Below are positions 35,106 through 43,651 of a stretch of 64,000 bases of DNA, piece by piece; positions within the stretch are counted from its first letter, which is position 1; every line of letters starts with the position of its first letter. The notes below the pieces were generated by a model, which searched no databases, was not told the origin of the DNA, and was given only the letters and a program-made list of their open reading frames with translations. The stretch is from positions 86,828-150,827 of the forward strand of contig NZ_LT635447.1 in the NCBI RefSeq assembly GCF_900120005.1, in the 5' to 3' direction. The stretch comes from Holdemania sp. Marseille-P2844 (GTDB taxonomy: Bacteria > Bacillota_I > Bacilli_A > Erysipelotrichales > Erysipelotrichaceae). A program made the position numbers and the translations under genes.

Positions 35106-36689
35106 TTACGCCTTCTTTCTGTACAATTTTTCTGTTACTTCCTCGTATTCTCCCTGTGGCTCTGGGTCAATCAGCTGGATGTAATCAGGATCAGCCTGCA
35201 CGTAAACAATGATATTGCCGATCCGTACCATAGCCCACGTATATCCGTCCTGAGCAGCTTTTTCCGTAACCGCCAGTAAAGGGTACTCTTTACCCTTTTC
35301 GAGCCACAGGCTGTCTGGTTCGAGCGTACCCATGACGTTGTCGCGGGTGCGGTACTTGTCACCGACAGTGCCCTTTGTGCAGCGAGCGATGCTTGTAGTT
35401 TTGTTGATCATCTTAACTTCCTCCTTTACATTTACAAATGCGAGTGCGTTTGGAATTCCACGCTCATGGCCGTCAGACGGATTATTGACGATCGTCCGCT
35501 TGCCTGCACTATCCTCAATTACCATTTCCGACGATCCGGAACTGTCCAGCGCAAAGCAATAGGCCACTTGTTTCGACAGCGCAAACTCCTGCGCCTGCCG
35601 CAATGTGATACCCTTAGACCCTGCGATCTCATCGACGATCACAAACTCCGCTGTATTATCCCAGTGAATCATCAGCAGCGTCTGAGCGTCTACTTTGTCC
35701 AGCCTATCCCAGCTTTCAGCTGACATCTGTTCAACGGCTTCGCCGTTGCTGACGATGCAGCCGGCAACGGAAATTCCGACGGTCACGCCGTGTTCTTTGC
35801 GCCAATCCCAGCTGTTCATATCACCGTAATGCAGCTGCCCATTTTCAAGCAGTACAAGATCGATCCAGCCGTCAATGTCTGGAGCTTCATCTCGGCGCTC
35901 GCCTTGATCGCGGCCGATGATCTGGCCTTGATCCGGGCCTGTTTCCAGTTTGAAATAGCTGCAATTAATAAGGCAGTTAACCTTGATCGACTTGTCCTGC
36001 GGATAAATCTTTGACAGCGGTAAAAGCTGTTTAAAATCATTTTGCAGCAGCATAAGCTTCTCGCCCGGCTGCTGCCGTCTGCTGTAAAACCTCCTGTTAT
36101 AAAGATATTCTTGAACTACATGATCCATAGATTCCTCCTTCCGCGGCGTTCTGCGCCACGGATATTTATCTTTGTAGTCGTTTGTCTTGACGATCTGAAC
36201 ATCATCAGGCACAAACAGCACATCGTAAATATGCTGCTTACCGCCGGTTGACAGCATGCCGTAATTGCCGTTGCCGACGTTATACCAGTACGCTCCGGTC
36301 AAATGTCCGCGGGCGAACACGGCGTGGACGTGCGTTCCGAATTTTCCGTTTACTCCGCTACCTTTACCACCTTCGCGATAAAAGGCTTCCCCCTGCCGGA
36401 TCACCGCGCCTACATAACAATTCGGCAGCATATCGGCATCGTTACAATGTGCGAATCGTCCACAGACATAATCCGTAAATGTAGGTGTTTCAACAGGTTC
36501 TAAGGATTCAAAAAAGACGGTATTCGCCGCCTTATCAATCTTTTTTACTTTTAAATCAAAGGGAGCAAAGACTAAATCCTTGCCCCCATCTGATCCTCCG
36601 AAATCAAGGGCGTAGGTGCCCTTGTGTGTTGTGTAATCCTCTCCGGCCGTGCAGCGCAGCACAGCCATGAAAAAAAGTGCTTTTTGCAC
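35106..36689 (-). CDS. Virion-type lysin: M23-like peptidase fused to a phosphodiester-glycosidase-like domain
   Basis: 527 residues. Residues about 15-165 resemble an M23/LytM metallopeptidase (HKGTYALDFGG and THVHAVF). Residues about 235-430 look like the NAGPA phosphodiester glycosidase family, with NCSYF, FALDSSGSS and HERGIPNALAF. An SH3-like C-terminus follows. The GTG at 36689 has a strong site (AAAGGAGGG); the ATG seven codons later has none. Probably a wall- or teichoic-acid-degrading tail component used at infection. The start codon lies inside a terminator-like hairpin. Confidence 0.7.
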   Translation of the reverse strand: MQKALFFMAVLRCTAGEDYTTHKGTYALDFGGSDGGKDLVFAPFDLKVKKIDKAANTVFFESLEPVETPTFTDYVCGRFAHCNDADMLPNCYVGAVIRQGEAFYREGGKGSGVNGKFGTHVHAVFARGHLTGAYWYNVGNGNYGMLSTGGKQHIYDVLFVPDDVQIVKTNDYKDKYPWRRTPRKEESMDHVVQEYLYNRRFYSRRQQPGEKLMLLQNDFKQLLPLSKIYPQDKSIKVNCLINCSYFKLETGPDQGQIIGRDQGERRDEAPDIDGWIDLVLLENGQLHYGDMNSWDWRKEHGVTVGISVAGCIVSNGEAVEQMSAESWDRLDKVDAQTLLMIHWDNTAEFVIVDEIAGSKGITLRQAQEFALSKQVAYCFALDSSGSSEMVIEDSAGKRTIVNNPSDGHERGIPNALAFVNVKEEVKMINKTTSIARCTKGTVGDKYRTRDNVMGTLEPDSLWLEKGKEYPLLAVTEKAAQDGYTWAMVRIGNIIVYVQADPDYIQLIDPEPQGEYEEVTEKLYRKKA

Positions 36690-36692
36690 TTT
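36668..36692 (-). terminator. Terminator-like hairpin over the lysin start codon
   Basis: On the minus strand AAAGTGC and GCACTTT pair around five A residues and are followed by TTTTTT. The hairpin contains the GTG start of the downstream gene and lies just past its ribosome site. It could reduce both transcription and translation of the lysin and the ejection genes. Confidence 0.6.
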
Positions 36693-36701
36693 ATCCCTCC
36701 T

Positions 36702-37490
36702 TTACTTTAAAGCTACAAAAGTAACCTGGTAGCCTATTCCATTTCCGCTGACTGATCCGCTAATCAATTCAAATTTGATAGATTTGATCTTTCTGTTTAC
36801 TTTTAAGACAGCATTTTCACCGCCAACTGCTCCGCTGTTTGTCACGGAATAGATTGTTTGTTGAGTGCCATCTTCCAAGGTCACTATAACGGTTACCGTC
36901 GCTTTGTAGTCCGAAAAGCTCCTAAACCATGACATGTAAACATTGTCTACATAAACAGGCTTCTCAAACGTCTTTGATCCACTTACACTTCCCGGCGACT
37001 GCCGTGCGTCAAATAGATTAACTACCTCATACTTTGAACCTACATTTTCTACAAATTCTACCCACTGTCGAACGAGAACTTTGTTTTCTTTCATCTGGCT
37101 GGTTCCGGAAGCGGTGAACTTTATGTATTTGACCTTTCTGCCTGGATCAAAAGGAATGTATACCGTTCCGCTTCCTCCGGAATATATTTCTTCAAAGGAA
37201 ACTCCGTCTTCAGAAAACCAAAGCTTCCAGGAATTTGTATTTGTTCCTGAAAGCTGCATAGTCAACGGGATTTTATTATCATAAGGAAGCTTTAACGTTG
37301 CACCAATTGATGTGCCGTTAAATGTTGGACTTGCGCCTGTTCCAAAAATATTACCCCATGGCTGAAAATACGGATTATTTGAAGTGTTCAAAATCTCATA
37401 CCCCGTTGAATCTGAGGTTAGGTTATACATATATCCGCTATTAATAATTAGACGACTGCTTTTACTTCCGCCTTTTTCGCCAAACAACAT
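36702..37490 (-). CDS. Tail fibre/receptor-binding-type protein with MLFG N-terminus
   Basis: 262 residues, rich in Ser, Gly, Thr and aromatic residues, with beta-sandwich-like, discoidin-like repeats (WKLWFSEDGVSFEEIY, VKYIKFTASG). It begins MLFGEKGGSKSS, a tag shared with the next two upstream genes. Position after other fibre genes suggests a receptor-binding or tail decoration role. No family is certain. Confidence 0.6.
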   Translation of the reverse strand: MLFGEKGGSKSSRLIINSGYMYNLTSDSTGYEILNTSNNPYFQPWGNIFGTGASPTFNGTSIGATLKLPYDNKIPLTMQLSGTNTNSWKLWFSEDGVSFEEIYSGGSGTVYIPFDPGRKVKYIKFTASGTSQMKENKVLVRQWVEFVENVGSKYEVVNLFDARQSPGSVSGSKTFEKPVYVDNVYMSWFRSFSDYKATVTVIVTLEDGTQQTIYSVTNSGAVGGENAVLKVNRKIKSIKFELISGSVSGNGIGYQVTFVALK

Positions 37491-37492
37491 TT

Positions 37493-37990
37493 TTACTCAC
37501 CGACCTTCTCGAGCCAATCAATGACGCCACCGCCCTGATAATGTGCATCTGGTGCATATCCTACGCCCTGACCATAGAAATGCAACCTTACGCCCACACA
37601 TTCTTTTAATTGTGTTCTGTTTTGCTGTCCGCCACCGCTGTATCTTGAGTAACTCTTCGGTCCAGTACAAGCTTCTACTGTACCATCTTCGTAGATAAAC
37701 GCCATTTCCGTAATTCCGGCCCAGTTGTTACAATAGGTATAGCATTCAAGCACTACTAGTGGCTTAGGAAATTTGATATACCAAGGGTATTCCGCTGGAT
37801 TAGCGATAGAACTTGCATTATTGAAATTGACATTCTGCCCCATGTTAAAATAGGAATCCGGAAGATTAGTTTCCCATCCTGACTGGTCTTTATATCTGGC
37901 AAAAAAGTCTTTCGCATAGTTTCCGCGAAAACGTTGATATTTTTCAATCCCGCCAGATTTCTTACTGGATTTTTTACCGCCGAACAACAT
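37493..37990 (-). CDS. Small tail protein with MLFGGKK N-terminus
   Basis: 165 residues from the ATG at 37990, which follows GAGGTG; an upstream in-frame start lacks a ribosome site and would hide the shared tag. It starts MLFGGKKSSKKSGG, then a Gly/Tyr/Asn-rich beta-like body. Function unknown, probably a virion surface or fibre tip protein. Confidence 0.58.
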   Translation of the reverse strand: MLFGGKKSSKKSGGIEKYQRFRGNYAKDFFARYKDQSGWETNLPDSYFNMGQNVNFNNASSIANPAEYPWYIKFPKPLVVLECYTYCNNWAGITEMAFIYEDGTVEACTGPKSYSRYSGGGQQNRTQLKECVGVRLHFYGQGVGYAPDAHYQGGGVIDWLEKVGE

Positions 37991-38070
37991 GTTCGACACC
38001 TCTTCTCTGACGTTGCTTAGCACTTTTACAAAGTGCGTAAAGCGGGTAGATAAAATGGTTTTGAGCGCTT
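37991..38070. other. Hairpin-rich gap between two MLFG genes
   Basis: The 80-nt gap contains GCGCTTTTAAGCGC and CACTTT...AAAGTG inverted repeats. No T run follows, so these are more likely RNA-processing or stability elements than terminators. Confidence 0.4.
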
Positions 38071-38481
38071 TTAAGCGCCCCCCCCGACTCTTCTGAGTCC
38101 TATGGCAGTAAAAGAATTAAAATGTGGGTCACGACTATTCGGGCTGAAGTAAATGCTAAAAGATGTTTTGTTTTTTAGCGCTTCAGGCGTTTCAAACAAA
38201 GAAATGTCTAAAATTAAATCTTGAATTGTGTAACCTGGACTGTACCCATAATCATCGGCATACAAACTGCCAATCCGGTGACCGTTACCTGCGGAGTCGC
38301 GGTAATAGATGCTCTCATTAGACCTGTCGAATTGTTGATAGGAATAAGAGATTTTAAATTGGTAATACCCTTTCGGGAAAGTAACAACTACTCCACTATT
38401 TTTATTATTTTTTACCGAGCAACTAACCGGTTCAGTTTCCAGTGGATTTCCGCCTGTTTTTTTTGATCCTCCAAACAGCAT
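38071..38481 (-). CDS. Small tail protein with MLFGGSKK N-terminus
   Basis: 136 residues. It starts MLFGGSKKTGGN, sharing the tag of its two neighbours although the codons differ. The body is beta-rich with aromatic residues (YYQFKISYSYQQF). A GGAG site precedes the ATG. Probably a fibre or tip module; no known family. Confidence 0.58.
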   Translation of the reverse strand: MLFGGSKKTGGNPLETEPVSCSVKNNKNSGVVVTFPKGYYQFKISYSYQQFDRSNESIYYRDSAGNGHRIGSLYADDYGYSPGYTIQDLILDISLFETPEALKNKTSFSIYFSPNSRDPHFNSFTAIGLRRVGGGA

Positions 38482-38865
38482 TTATCCCAACTCCTTCCAA
38501 ACGATATTGTTCAAAACAACATCTGCGCTTGGCTGCGCGCTTGCGTAAAACCTGATCTTCCCTGCCATTGTATTACCTCTCTCTATGATGTCATCTGATC
38601 CCGGCTCGGCTTCATAGTCCACTTTACAGGTTTCGGTCATTCCCGCTACTGTGTAGTCAGAGCAAAATCCGTAGAAACTTGCATAACCGTCCGTATTAGC
38701 CACAAACGAAGCGACCGTTAAAGTTACATTTTGAATCAGGTGTTCGTCTGTTAAACCGTTAAGTTTTTTTACCATTGCTGGTGACATAACGCCAGCGGCT
38801 GATTCAGTCGCTACATTTGGCATTGGATGGCTGTGTGGCGGGATTAAATTACTCATTGCATCCAT
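38482..38865 (-). CDS. Fibre-type structural protein
   Basis: 127 residues. HSHPMPN and a helical AGVMSPAMVKKLNGL segment near the N-terminus recall fibre stalk motifs, followed by a beta-rich domain similar in pattern to the product of the adjacent gene 38869-39219. GGGAGG precedes the ATG. Confidence 0.55.
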   Translation of the reverse strand: MDAMSNLIPPHSHPMPNVATESAAGVMSPAMVKKLNGLTDEHLIQNVTLTVASFVANTDGYASFYGFCSDYTVAGMTETCKVDYEAEPGSDDIIERGNTMAGKIRFYASAQPSADVVLNNIVWKELG

Positions 38866-38868
38866 CTC

Positions 38869-39219
38869 TTATCCTCCCTTCGTGATCCGTACCAATGGGA
38901 TCGTTATCGTTGTTGTCGGCTTTGTTTTTGCGTAGATCGCGATCGCATTTGCCGCGATCGCACCTACACAAAAATTCATTCCGGCAACATCAGAATCAGA
39001 AAATTTTAAGTATGCCTGATCCGCTGTCGCTATCCCCGATACAGTCAGGTTTGCTTTAAAGCTATACCCTGATTTTTCCGACGATGCCGCCCATGCCGTG
39101 GTTGAAATCGTCAAATTTGTTTTGTTGACTACCTTATTATTAAAACCATCAATGATCTCATTTATCTTTGCGATCACCTGCGATGGCTTTAACGCTTGAG
39201 TGATCTTAGCTACTGCCAT
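38869..39219 (-). CDS. Fibre-type structural protein
   Basis: 116 residues: a helical start (PSQVIAKINEIIDGFNNKV), then a beta-rich Thr/Ala/Ser domain. The C-terminal part resembles that of its downstream neighbour, so the two may be diverged duplicates. Role inferred from position in the tail cluster. Confidence 0.52.
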   Translation of the reverse strand: MAVAKITQALKPSQVIAKINEIIDGFNNKVVNKTNLTISTTAWAASSEKSGYSFKANLTVSGIATADQAYLKFSDSDVAGMNFCVGAIAANAIAIYAKTKPTTTITIPLVRITKGG

Positions 39220-39231
39220 AGGATCACCCCG

Positions 39232-40044
39232 CTACACTAACTCGATATAGCCCGCAAATTTGTCTGCGCTGTAAATCACGACATTGGATGTCTGATAATC
39301 GACATCCACAAGCACCTCATAATTGCTCGATCCATCGGTCTTGTGGACTCCGCCAACAAGTGATTTACCGTTGTGAGGGATCGTCAACGGGTAAAGTCCG
39401 TTTGATATCGTGCCCCATTTTGAGTCGGAAGCTGTAAAGCTCACTTTTGTTTTGGTTGCTTGTCCGCTGGCCGCTGCTGCCGCATCCCAGCTTGTGATCT
39501 TAGCTGCATTAATCCCGTCCAAAGCGGATTTATTGTTGTGGGAATGCCGTGCGTTTGTGTTGGCGGTGATCTCATCTTGCACCGCCTGAAGCAGCATTGC
39601 CTTAGTTATGCTGCCAGTCTTAATGACCGCAGAAATTTTGTGATCCGCTGACATCGTGAGGTCAATGGTTGTTGTATCAGTAACACCATACTCATTGATA
39701 AATGCCGACATCGGAATCGGGTAACTTGTACCATCGTCTAAAGTTAAAACAAGCTGTTGATTTGTGGAATCATAAGTGAAATTAGTGACTACCTTTTCCA
39801 ATTTGGTGTCAACAGTAATCTTTGTTCCATCCACCTTGGTAAAAGTAAAAACGCCCGTACCTTCCGAATAACTGACACCGCTGACCAGCGGATTAAATCG
39901 ATCCGCATGAGCGTCTGCCGCTGTATTGTGACTTGTAAGTGCGGTCTTATCTGCCTTGTTGGTGTATAAATCTGTAAAGTTATCCGCGATCGCTTTGACA
40001 AAATCCTTAAATCGCTGCCCTAACTTTATTGTTGATTGAGACAT
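39232..40044 (-). CDS. Putative tail fibre/baseplate protein
   Basis: 270 residues. The N-terminus (FKDFVKAIADNFTDLYTNKADKTAL) and a central RHSHNNKSALDGI are typical of fibre stalks, where His/Asn motifs bind metal in trimers. The C-terminal domain is beta-rich. It overlaps the upstream gene by 19 bases. Confidence 0.6.
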   Translation of the reverse strand: MSQSTIKLGQRFKDFVKAIADNFTDLYTNKADKTALTSHNTAADAHADRFNPLVSGVSYSEGTGVFTFTKVDGTKITVDTKLEKVVTNFTYDSTNQQLVLTLDDGTSYPIPMSAFINEYGVTDTTTIDLTMSADHKISAVIKTGSITKAMLLQAVQDEITANTNARHSHNNKSALDGINAAKITSWDAAAAASGQATKTKVSFTASDSKWGTISNGLYPLTIPHNGKSLVGGVHKTDGSSNYEVLVDVDYQTSNVVIYSADKFAGYIELV

Positions 40045-40352
40045 GTTTCTGCCTCCTCCACTTGTATTCTGCCTGCAAAGGGCAGTTCCGAATAAATGAT
40101 CACGTCTCCGTTAATCATGATGTCATAACTAACGATCACATCGTGCAGATTGTTATCCTCGTCTTTTGATACGATGCTCTTTACAATCGCCTGCGTGCCC
40201 AGCCCGTGTAGTTCAGCGGGCAGGATCAGGCGCTTATAATTCAAGTCATCTTCCCAATCCGCTGCCGTGAAATCGTGGTTGTAATATGCCTTAGACAATG
40301 TATTGATATTAAGCCCGGTGTAATCAAGGCGGCCAATTAGTTTCTCGTTCAT
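40026..40352 (-). CDS. Small tail-cluster protein
   Basis: 108 residues, mixed alpha/beta composition with no membrane segment. It overlaps the next gene by 19 bases and the previous by 4, so it is translated as part of the tail set. Function unknown. Confidence 0.52.
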   Translation of the reverse strand: MNEKLIGRLDYTGLNINTLSKAYYNHDFTAADWEDDLNYKRLILPAELHGLGTQAIVKSIVSKDEDNNLHDVIVSYDIMINGDVIIYSELPFAGRIQVEEAETCLNQQ

Positions 40353-41410
40353 GCGCTACCTCCTGAGGTTACTGATATCGTTGACTCAATGATTACAAAG
40401 CGTTTGCCGTTTGTTTCCAGCGTCACCGAGTAGTTATAATCTCCTGAGTCAAACATTTCAGTTTCAGCTGCGGTGATCGTCAGATCGCCAATTAAATACT
40501 TGCTCATTACTGTTCCGCCGGTTGCGTCCGTAACCCTGAAGATTAAGGAATCCGAAGATGAAGGCACATACTCATTACCGACCTCATCAGTGATCTGGAT
40601 GGCCTTGCTATAATCAGAACCTTTAATCAAATTGATCTTATTGGTATCGCCATCCATCCAAGGCGCTACACGGTCTATTTTGATTGTTTTGATGGTAATA
40701 TCCTCTGTTGGGATTTTGTCCAAGACAACCTTTAGATAGCCGTCCTCCGTCGCGCAATGACCTTGATACTTAAGAGCTGGCTGATCAAAAACGACTGAAG
40801 CAAAATCTGTTGCTTTTAGTCCTACAATCCTGACCTGGGCGCTGATCACGTCGCCTGAACTGGAAAACTTAGACTTAGGTATAGTGACATCCTCGATATA
40901 GTAGCCATAGCTTGACCCGCCTGATCCTCCGCCGCCAGAACCAAAGGTCTTGACTACGATCATCTGGCCATCGTCGCTCACTTCAGCATTTAAAAACTGG
41001 AGCATTTTCCGCTTAGGAAATATCGTTCCAGTTTCATCAACAACCTGCGTAGACATTAGCAGTTCAGTCCAAACTTTGTTATCATCCGATTTTTCCAGAT
41101 TTCCGTCCGCAGACATGCGTAAGTATCGGATATCATCTGATATCACGCGATTACGGTCTAAAGCGGCGATCTGATCCGCGATGCTGGTTGCTGGCGTGCC
41201 GTCAGGTTTAGTCATTGTATCTGATTGGCCAGTACCTGACATATCCGACGACGCGCCTTCTTCCAAGTTGCCGATCAGATTATTGATAAACTCTTTCGTC
41301 TGCTTATGTAGGCTATAAAGTTGTTCACGGGCTTCTGTTTCGTTCTCCGGATCAGGATATTCCGCCGAATTCAGAAAGCCGTCTTCCGGATTAAATTTTA
41401 GTTTTTCCAT
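40349..41410 (-). CDS. Putative upper baseplate/fibre protein with Ig-like C-terminus
   Basis: 353 residues. A helical N-terminal region (LYSLHKQTKEFINNLIGNL) is followed by Gly-rich linker GGGGSGGSS near residue 170, a beta domain and a C-terminal Ig-like part (INLIKGSDYSKAIQITDEVG) of the kind seen in BppU-type baseplate proteins. Role inferred. Confidence 0.58.
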   Translation of the reverse strand: MEKLKFNPEDGFLNSAEYPDPENETEAREQLYSLHKQTKEFINNLIGNLEEGASSDMSGTGQSDTMTKPDGTPATSIADQIAALDRNRVISDDIRYLRMSADGNLEKSDDNKVWTELLMSTQVVDETGTIFPKRKMLQFLNAEVSDDGQMIVVKTFGSGGGGSGGSSYGYYIEDVTIPKSKFSSSGDVISAQVRIVGLKATDFASVVFDQPALKYQGHCATEDGYLKVVLDKIPTEDITIKTIKIDRVAPWMDGDTNKINLIKGSDYSKAIQITDEVGNEYVPSSSDSLIFRVTDATGGTVMSKYLIGDLTITAAETEMFDSGDYNYSVTLETNGKRFVIIESTISVTSGGSA

Positions 41411-41423
41411 TTGTACCTCCTTC

Positions 41424-43241
41424 CTATTTAATTTTTTTAACAGGAACGTACATAAACCTCAGTGCTGAGATCGACATATCCCGGTTGTACTCGTTATTGC
41501 CAAACCACACGCTTAAAAGCTGTATTTTTTTAAGTGAACAGTTACGGGTGAAGGTTTTTCCGAAGTTGATTACAGTCCATCCAAAGGAAGACCATGCGAA
41601 TTTAGACCACATGTGGCTGTAAACCTGAATGTCCTCGACTTCTTCCTCACCATCCCGGCTATCCTCTGTAATATACCGAATTTTAATCCGGGTTGGCGTA
41701 TCGCCGCGCACCATGACAAACATTTTTTTGACCGTTTTAAGATAATCAAAAAGTCCGAATTGCATAAACGGAGTCTGGTAATAGCTGTTAATCGGATCGC
41801 CGAAATCATTGAATTTAGGCGTTAAGCCGACCAGCCGATCGCCGCGCGCGTGAAACAGGTCTTTGTCATCCACCACCCAGTCATTGACGTGAAAATTATC
41901 AAACAAAAACCAAGCCAGCGACTGTGCGTCAAAATCAGGATTGCCGCTGTACTTATACGGACTTGTCGTGTAATCCCACAGATAAACCTTGCCATTAATC
42001 GCTACCCAGTATTTTCCGTCAAAATTCACTGTTCTTGCTTTCGGCAGATCAGTTTCCTGCAAAAGCCCCGGACTTCTGAATCCGCCGTTAATATTACGGC
42101 TGATTACCTGCACATTTCGTTCACCTTCGATGAGCGTCGAAACGAGCGTACAAGCGCCGTAGACCGTAGAAAGCCAGGTCAGCTTGTTGTCCAGGTACTG
42201 GATGCTATACGGGCAATCACAGCCCATCTTGGAGTTAAGCAGCGTGCTGTCAAACCGCGCCTTACCATCCGTGGTGTTGACGTATTTCAGCGTAAACATT
42301 TCAGACGGTTTGAATACAATCAGCGTGTCATACTGCTCCCCAAAGCCGACGATGTCCTGTTCGCCGTTGCCCAAAGAATTATAATTGTTCTCTGGAAAAT
42401 AGCTTGCGTCGAATACATCAGAGTAGTAGCAAATACTGTTACCATTTCCAGCCACAAACATCCGGCTGTTATTACTGCCACCATAGGCCGTCATAAATTT
42501 ACACTTAAGGATGGAATCAATATATTCCTGCTCCGTTTTGTAAGCTGTGATTACGACGTTGTTCTGCCCTTTCTCCGGCGCTGTCGTGAAGGTTACCTTT
42601 CCAGCTTCATAATCGACTGTAAATCCTTCGGTTACTTCTTTACCGCCGATCTCTACTTTGACCGTAGGGCTGGTGTCAAGCTTGTCCTGCGTCAGCTTGT
42701 ACTCTTTACTTGCGCCGTCGCCATTGAAGGTGTTCTTCCAGCCTTTGCCCAGCCGGTTATAGTTATCAATGAGGTCAGAGTAATCGCCCGCCGGCGTGCG
42801 GTTGATAACCACATCCGGGATAAACGGATCAACAGGTTTAACCTCTTTGTTGTCATAAACGACAAATTCATGGCCGTTCAAATAATAGATATTTTTGTTG
42901 AAGTTCAGGAACTGTCCGGCGGACTCCGTAAGCCCGTCATACAGTTCTGTGATTGCTCGCGTTAACTTATCATAAGCACAAATTTTTGTACCGGCATGAA
43001 CGATGACCTTATCCCGATACGATCCCAAAGCATAAATCTCACCCGGGAAGACCTCGCTGATCCACTCCTGTCCATACCTCTTGCCAAAGCTGCCATTACG
43101 CATCATACGATTGAGCATGGCCGGGCTTTGATTGCTGGTCAGGTTGTACTCCAAGTCTTGGATATTTAATCCACCTGAACCGGGGTTAGGAATCTCATAG
43201 GTCTTATACGACTGCGGTTTGAATGACGGCTGCTGAATCAT
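41424..43241 (-). CDS. Large tail/DNA-stabilisation protein
   Basis: 605 residues. The N-terminus (INIQDLEYNLTSNQSPAML-like) and beta-propeller-like pattern suit the tail/packaged-DNA stabilisation proteins found after the coat and connector genes in podoviruses. It overlaps the connector gene by 4 bases (ATGA). The family is assigned from order and size, not from a catalytic motif. Confidence 0.58.
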   Translation of the reverse strand: MIQQPSFKPQSYKTYEIPNPGSGGLNIQDLEYNLTSNQSPAMLNRMMRNGSFGKRYGQEWISEVFPGEIYALGSYRDKVIVHAGTKICAYDKLTRAITELYDGLTESAGQFLNFNKNIYYLNGHEFVVYDNKEVKPVDPFIPDVVINRTPAGDYSDLIDNYNRLGKGWKNTFNGDGASKEYKLTQDKLDTSPTVKVEIGGKEVTEGFTVDYEAGKVTFTTAPEKGQNNVVITAYKTEQEYIDSILKCKFMTAYGGSNNSRMFVAGNGNSICYYSDVFDASYFPENNYNSLGNGEQDIVGFGEQYDTLIVFKPSEMFTLKYVNTTDGKARFDSTLLNSKMGCDCPYSIQYLDNKLTWLSTVYGACTLVSTLIEGERNVQVISRNINGGFRSPGLLQETDLPKARTVNFDGKYWVAINGKVYLWDYTTSPYKYSGNPDFDAQSLAWFLFDNFHVNDWVVDDKDLFHARGDRLVGLTPKFNDFGDPINSYYQTPFMQFGLFDYLKTVKKMFVMVRGDTPTRIKIRYITEDSRDGEEEVEDIQVYSHMWSKFAWSSFGWTVINFGKTFTRNCSLKKIQLLSVWFGNNEYNRDMSISALRFMYVPVKKIK

Positions 43242-43606
43242 GAGTAGACATCCTTAATCTTGCGTGGGATGTACTTAGTTACCGTTATCTTGGCGTTCGT
43301 GTACTTGGTATTAAAAATACTGAATTTACTTAAATCGTCATCAATGAAAAAGGCAGCCGCTAAACCATAAGGCAGCACCTCACGGCATACAGCATCCTCA
43401 TAAGGCAGCTCGTCTTCTTTACTCGTTACGACCGGGCAAATCAGTAAAGGACTCTTTCCCAGAAACTCGCGGACGTGATTATTCAAGTCAAAATTTTCAG
43501 ACAGCAGGACATTGATATTGTCCATGTAGTAATTGTCATAGTCCTTTGAGGTCGGCTTTTCAAACATCAAATTCTTTGTGAGTTTATAGAGTTCTTGAAC
43601 CGTCAT
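43238..43606 (-). CDS. Head-tail connector/adaptor protein
   Basis: 122 residues, largely helical, starting MTVQELYKLTKNLMFEKPTS. It follows the coat gene and overlaps the stabilisation gene, the place of the P22 gp4-type adaptor. Function inferred from gene order. Confidence 0.55.
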   Translation of the reverse strand: MTVQELYKLTKNLMFEKPTSKDYDNYYMDNINVLLSENFDLNNHVREFLGKSPLLICPVVTSKEDELPYEDAVCREVLPYGLAAAFFIDDDLSKFSIFNTKYTNAKITVTKYIPRKIKDVYS

Positions 43607-43651
43607 AGTATCACCTCTTTTTTAATAGAAAGAGGGGAAATCAATCCCCTC

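Noticed and set aside
41850..42965. A long opposite-strand frame inside the stabilisation protein gene
   Set aside because: It is the shadow of the 605-residue gene, has no ribosome site and shows basic, Arg/Ile-rich composition typical of antisense frames.
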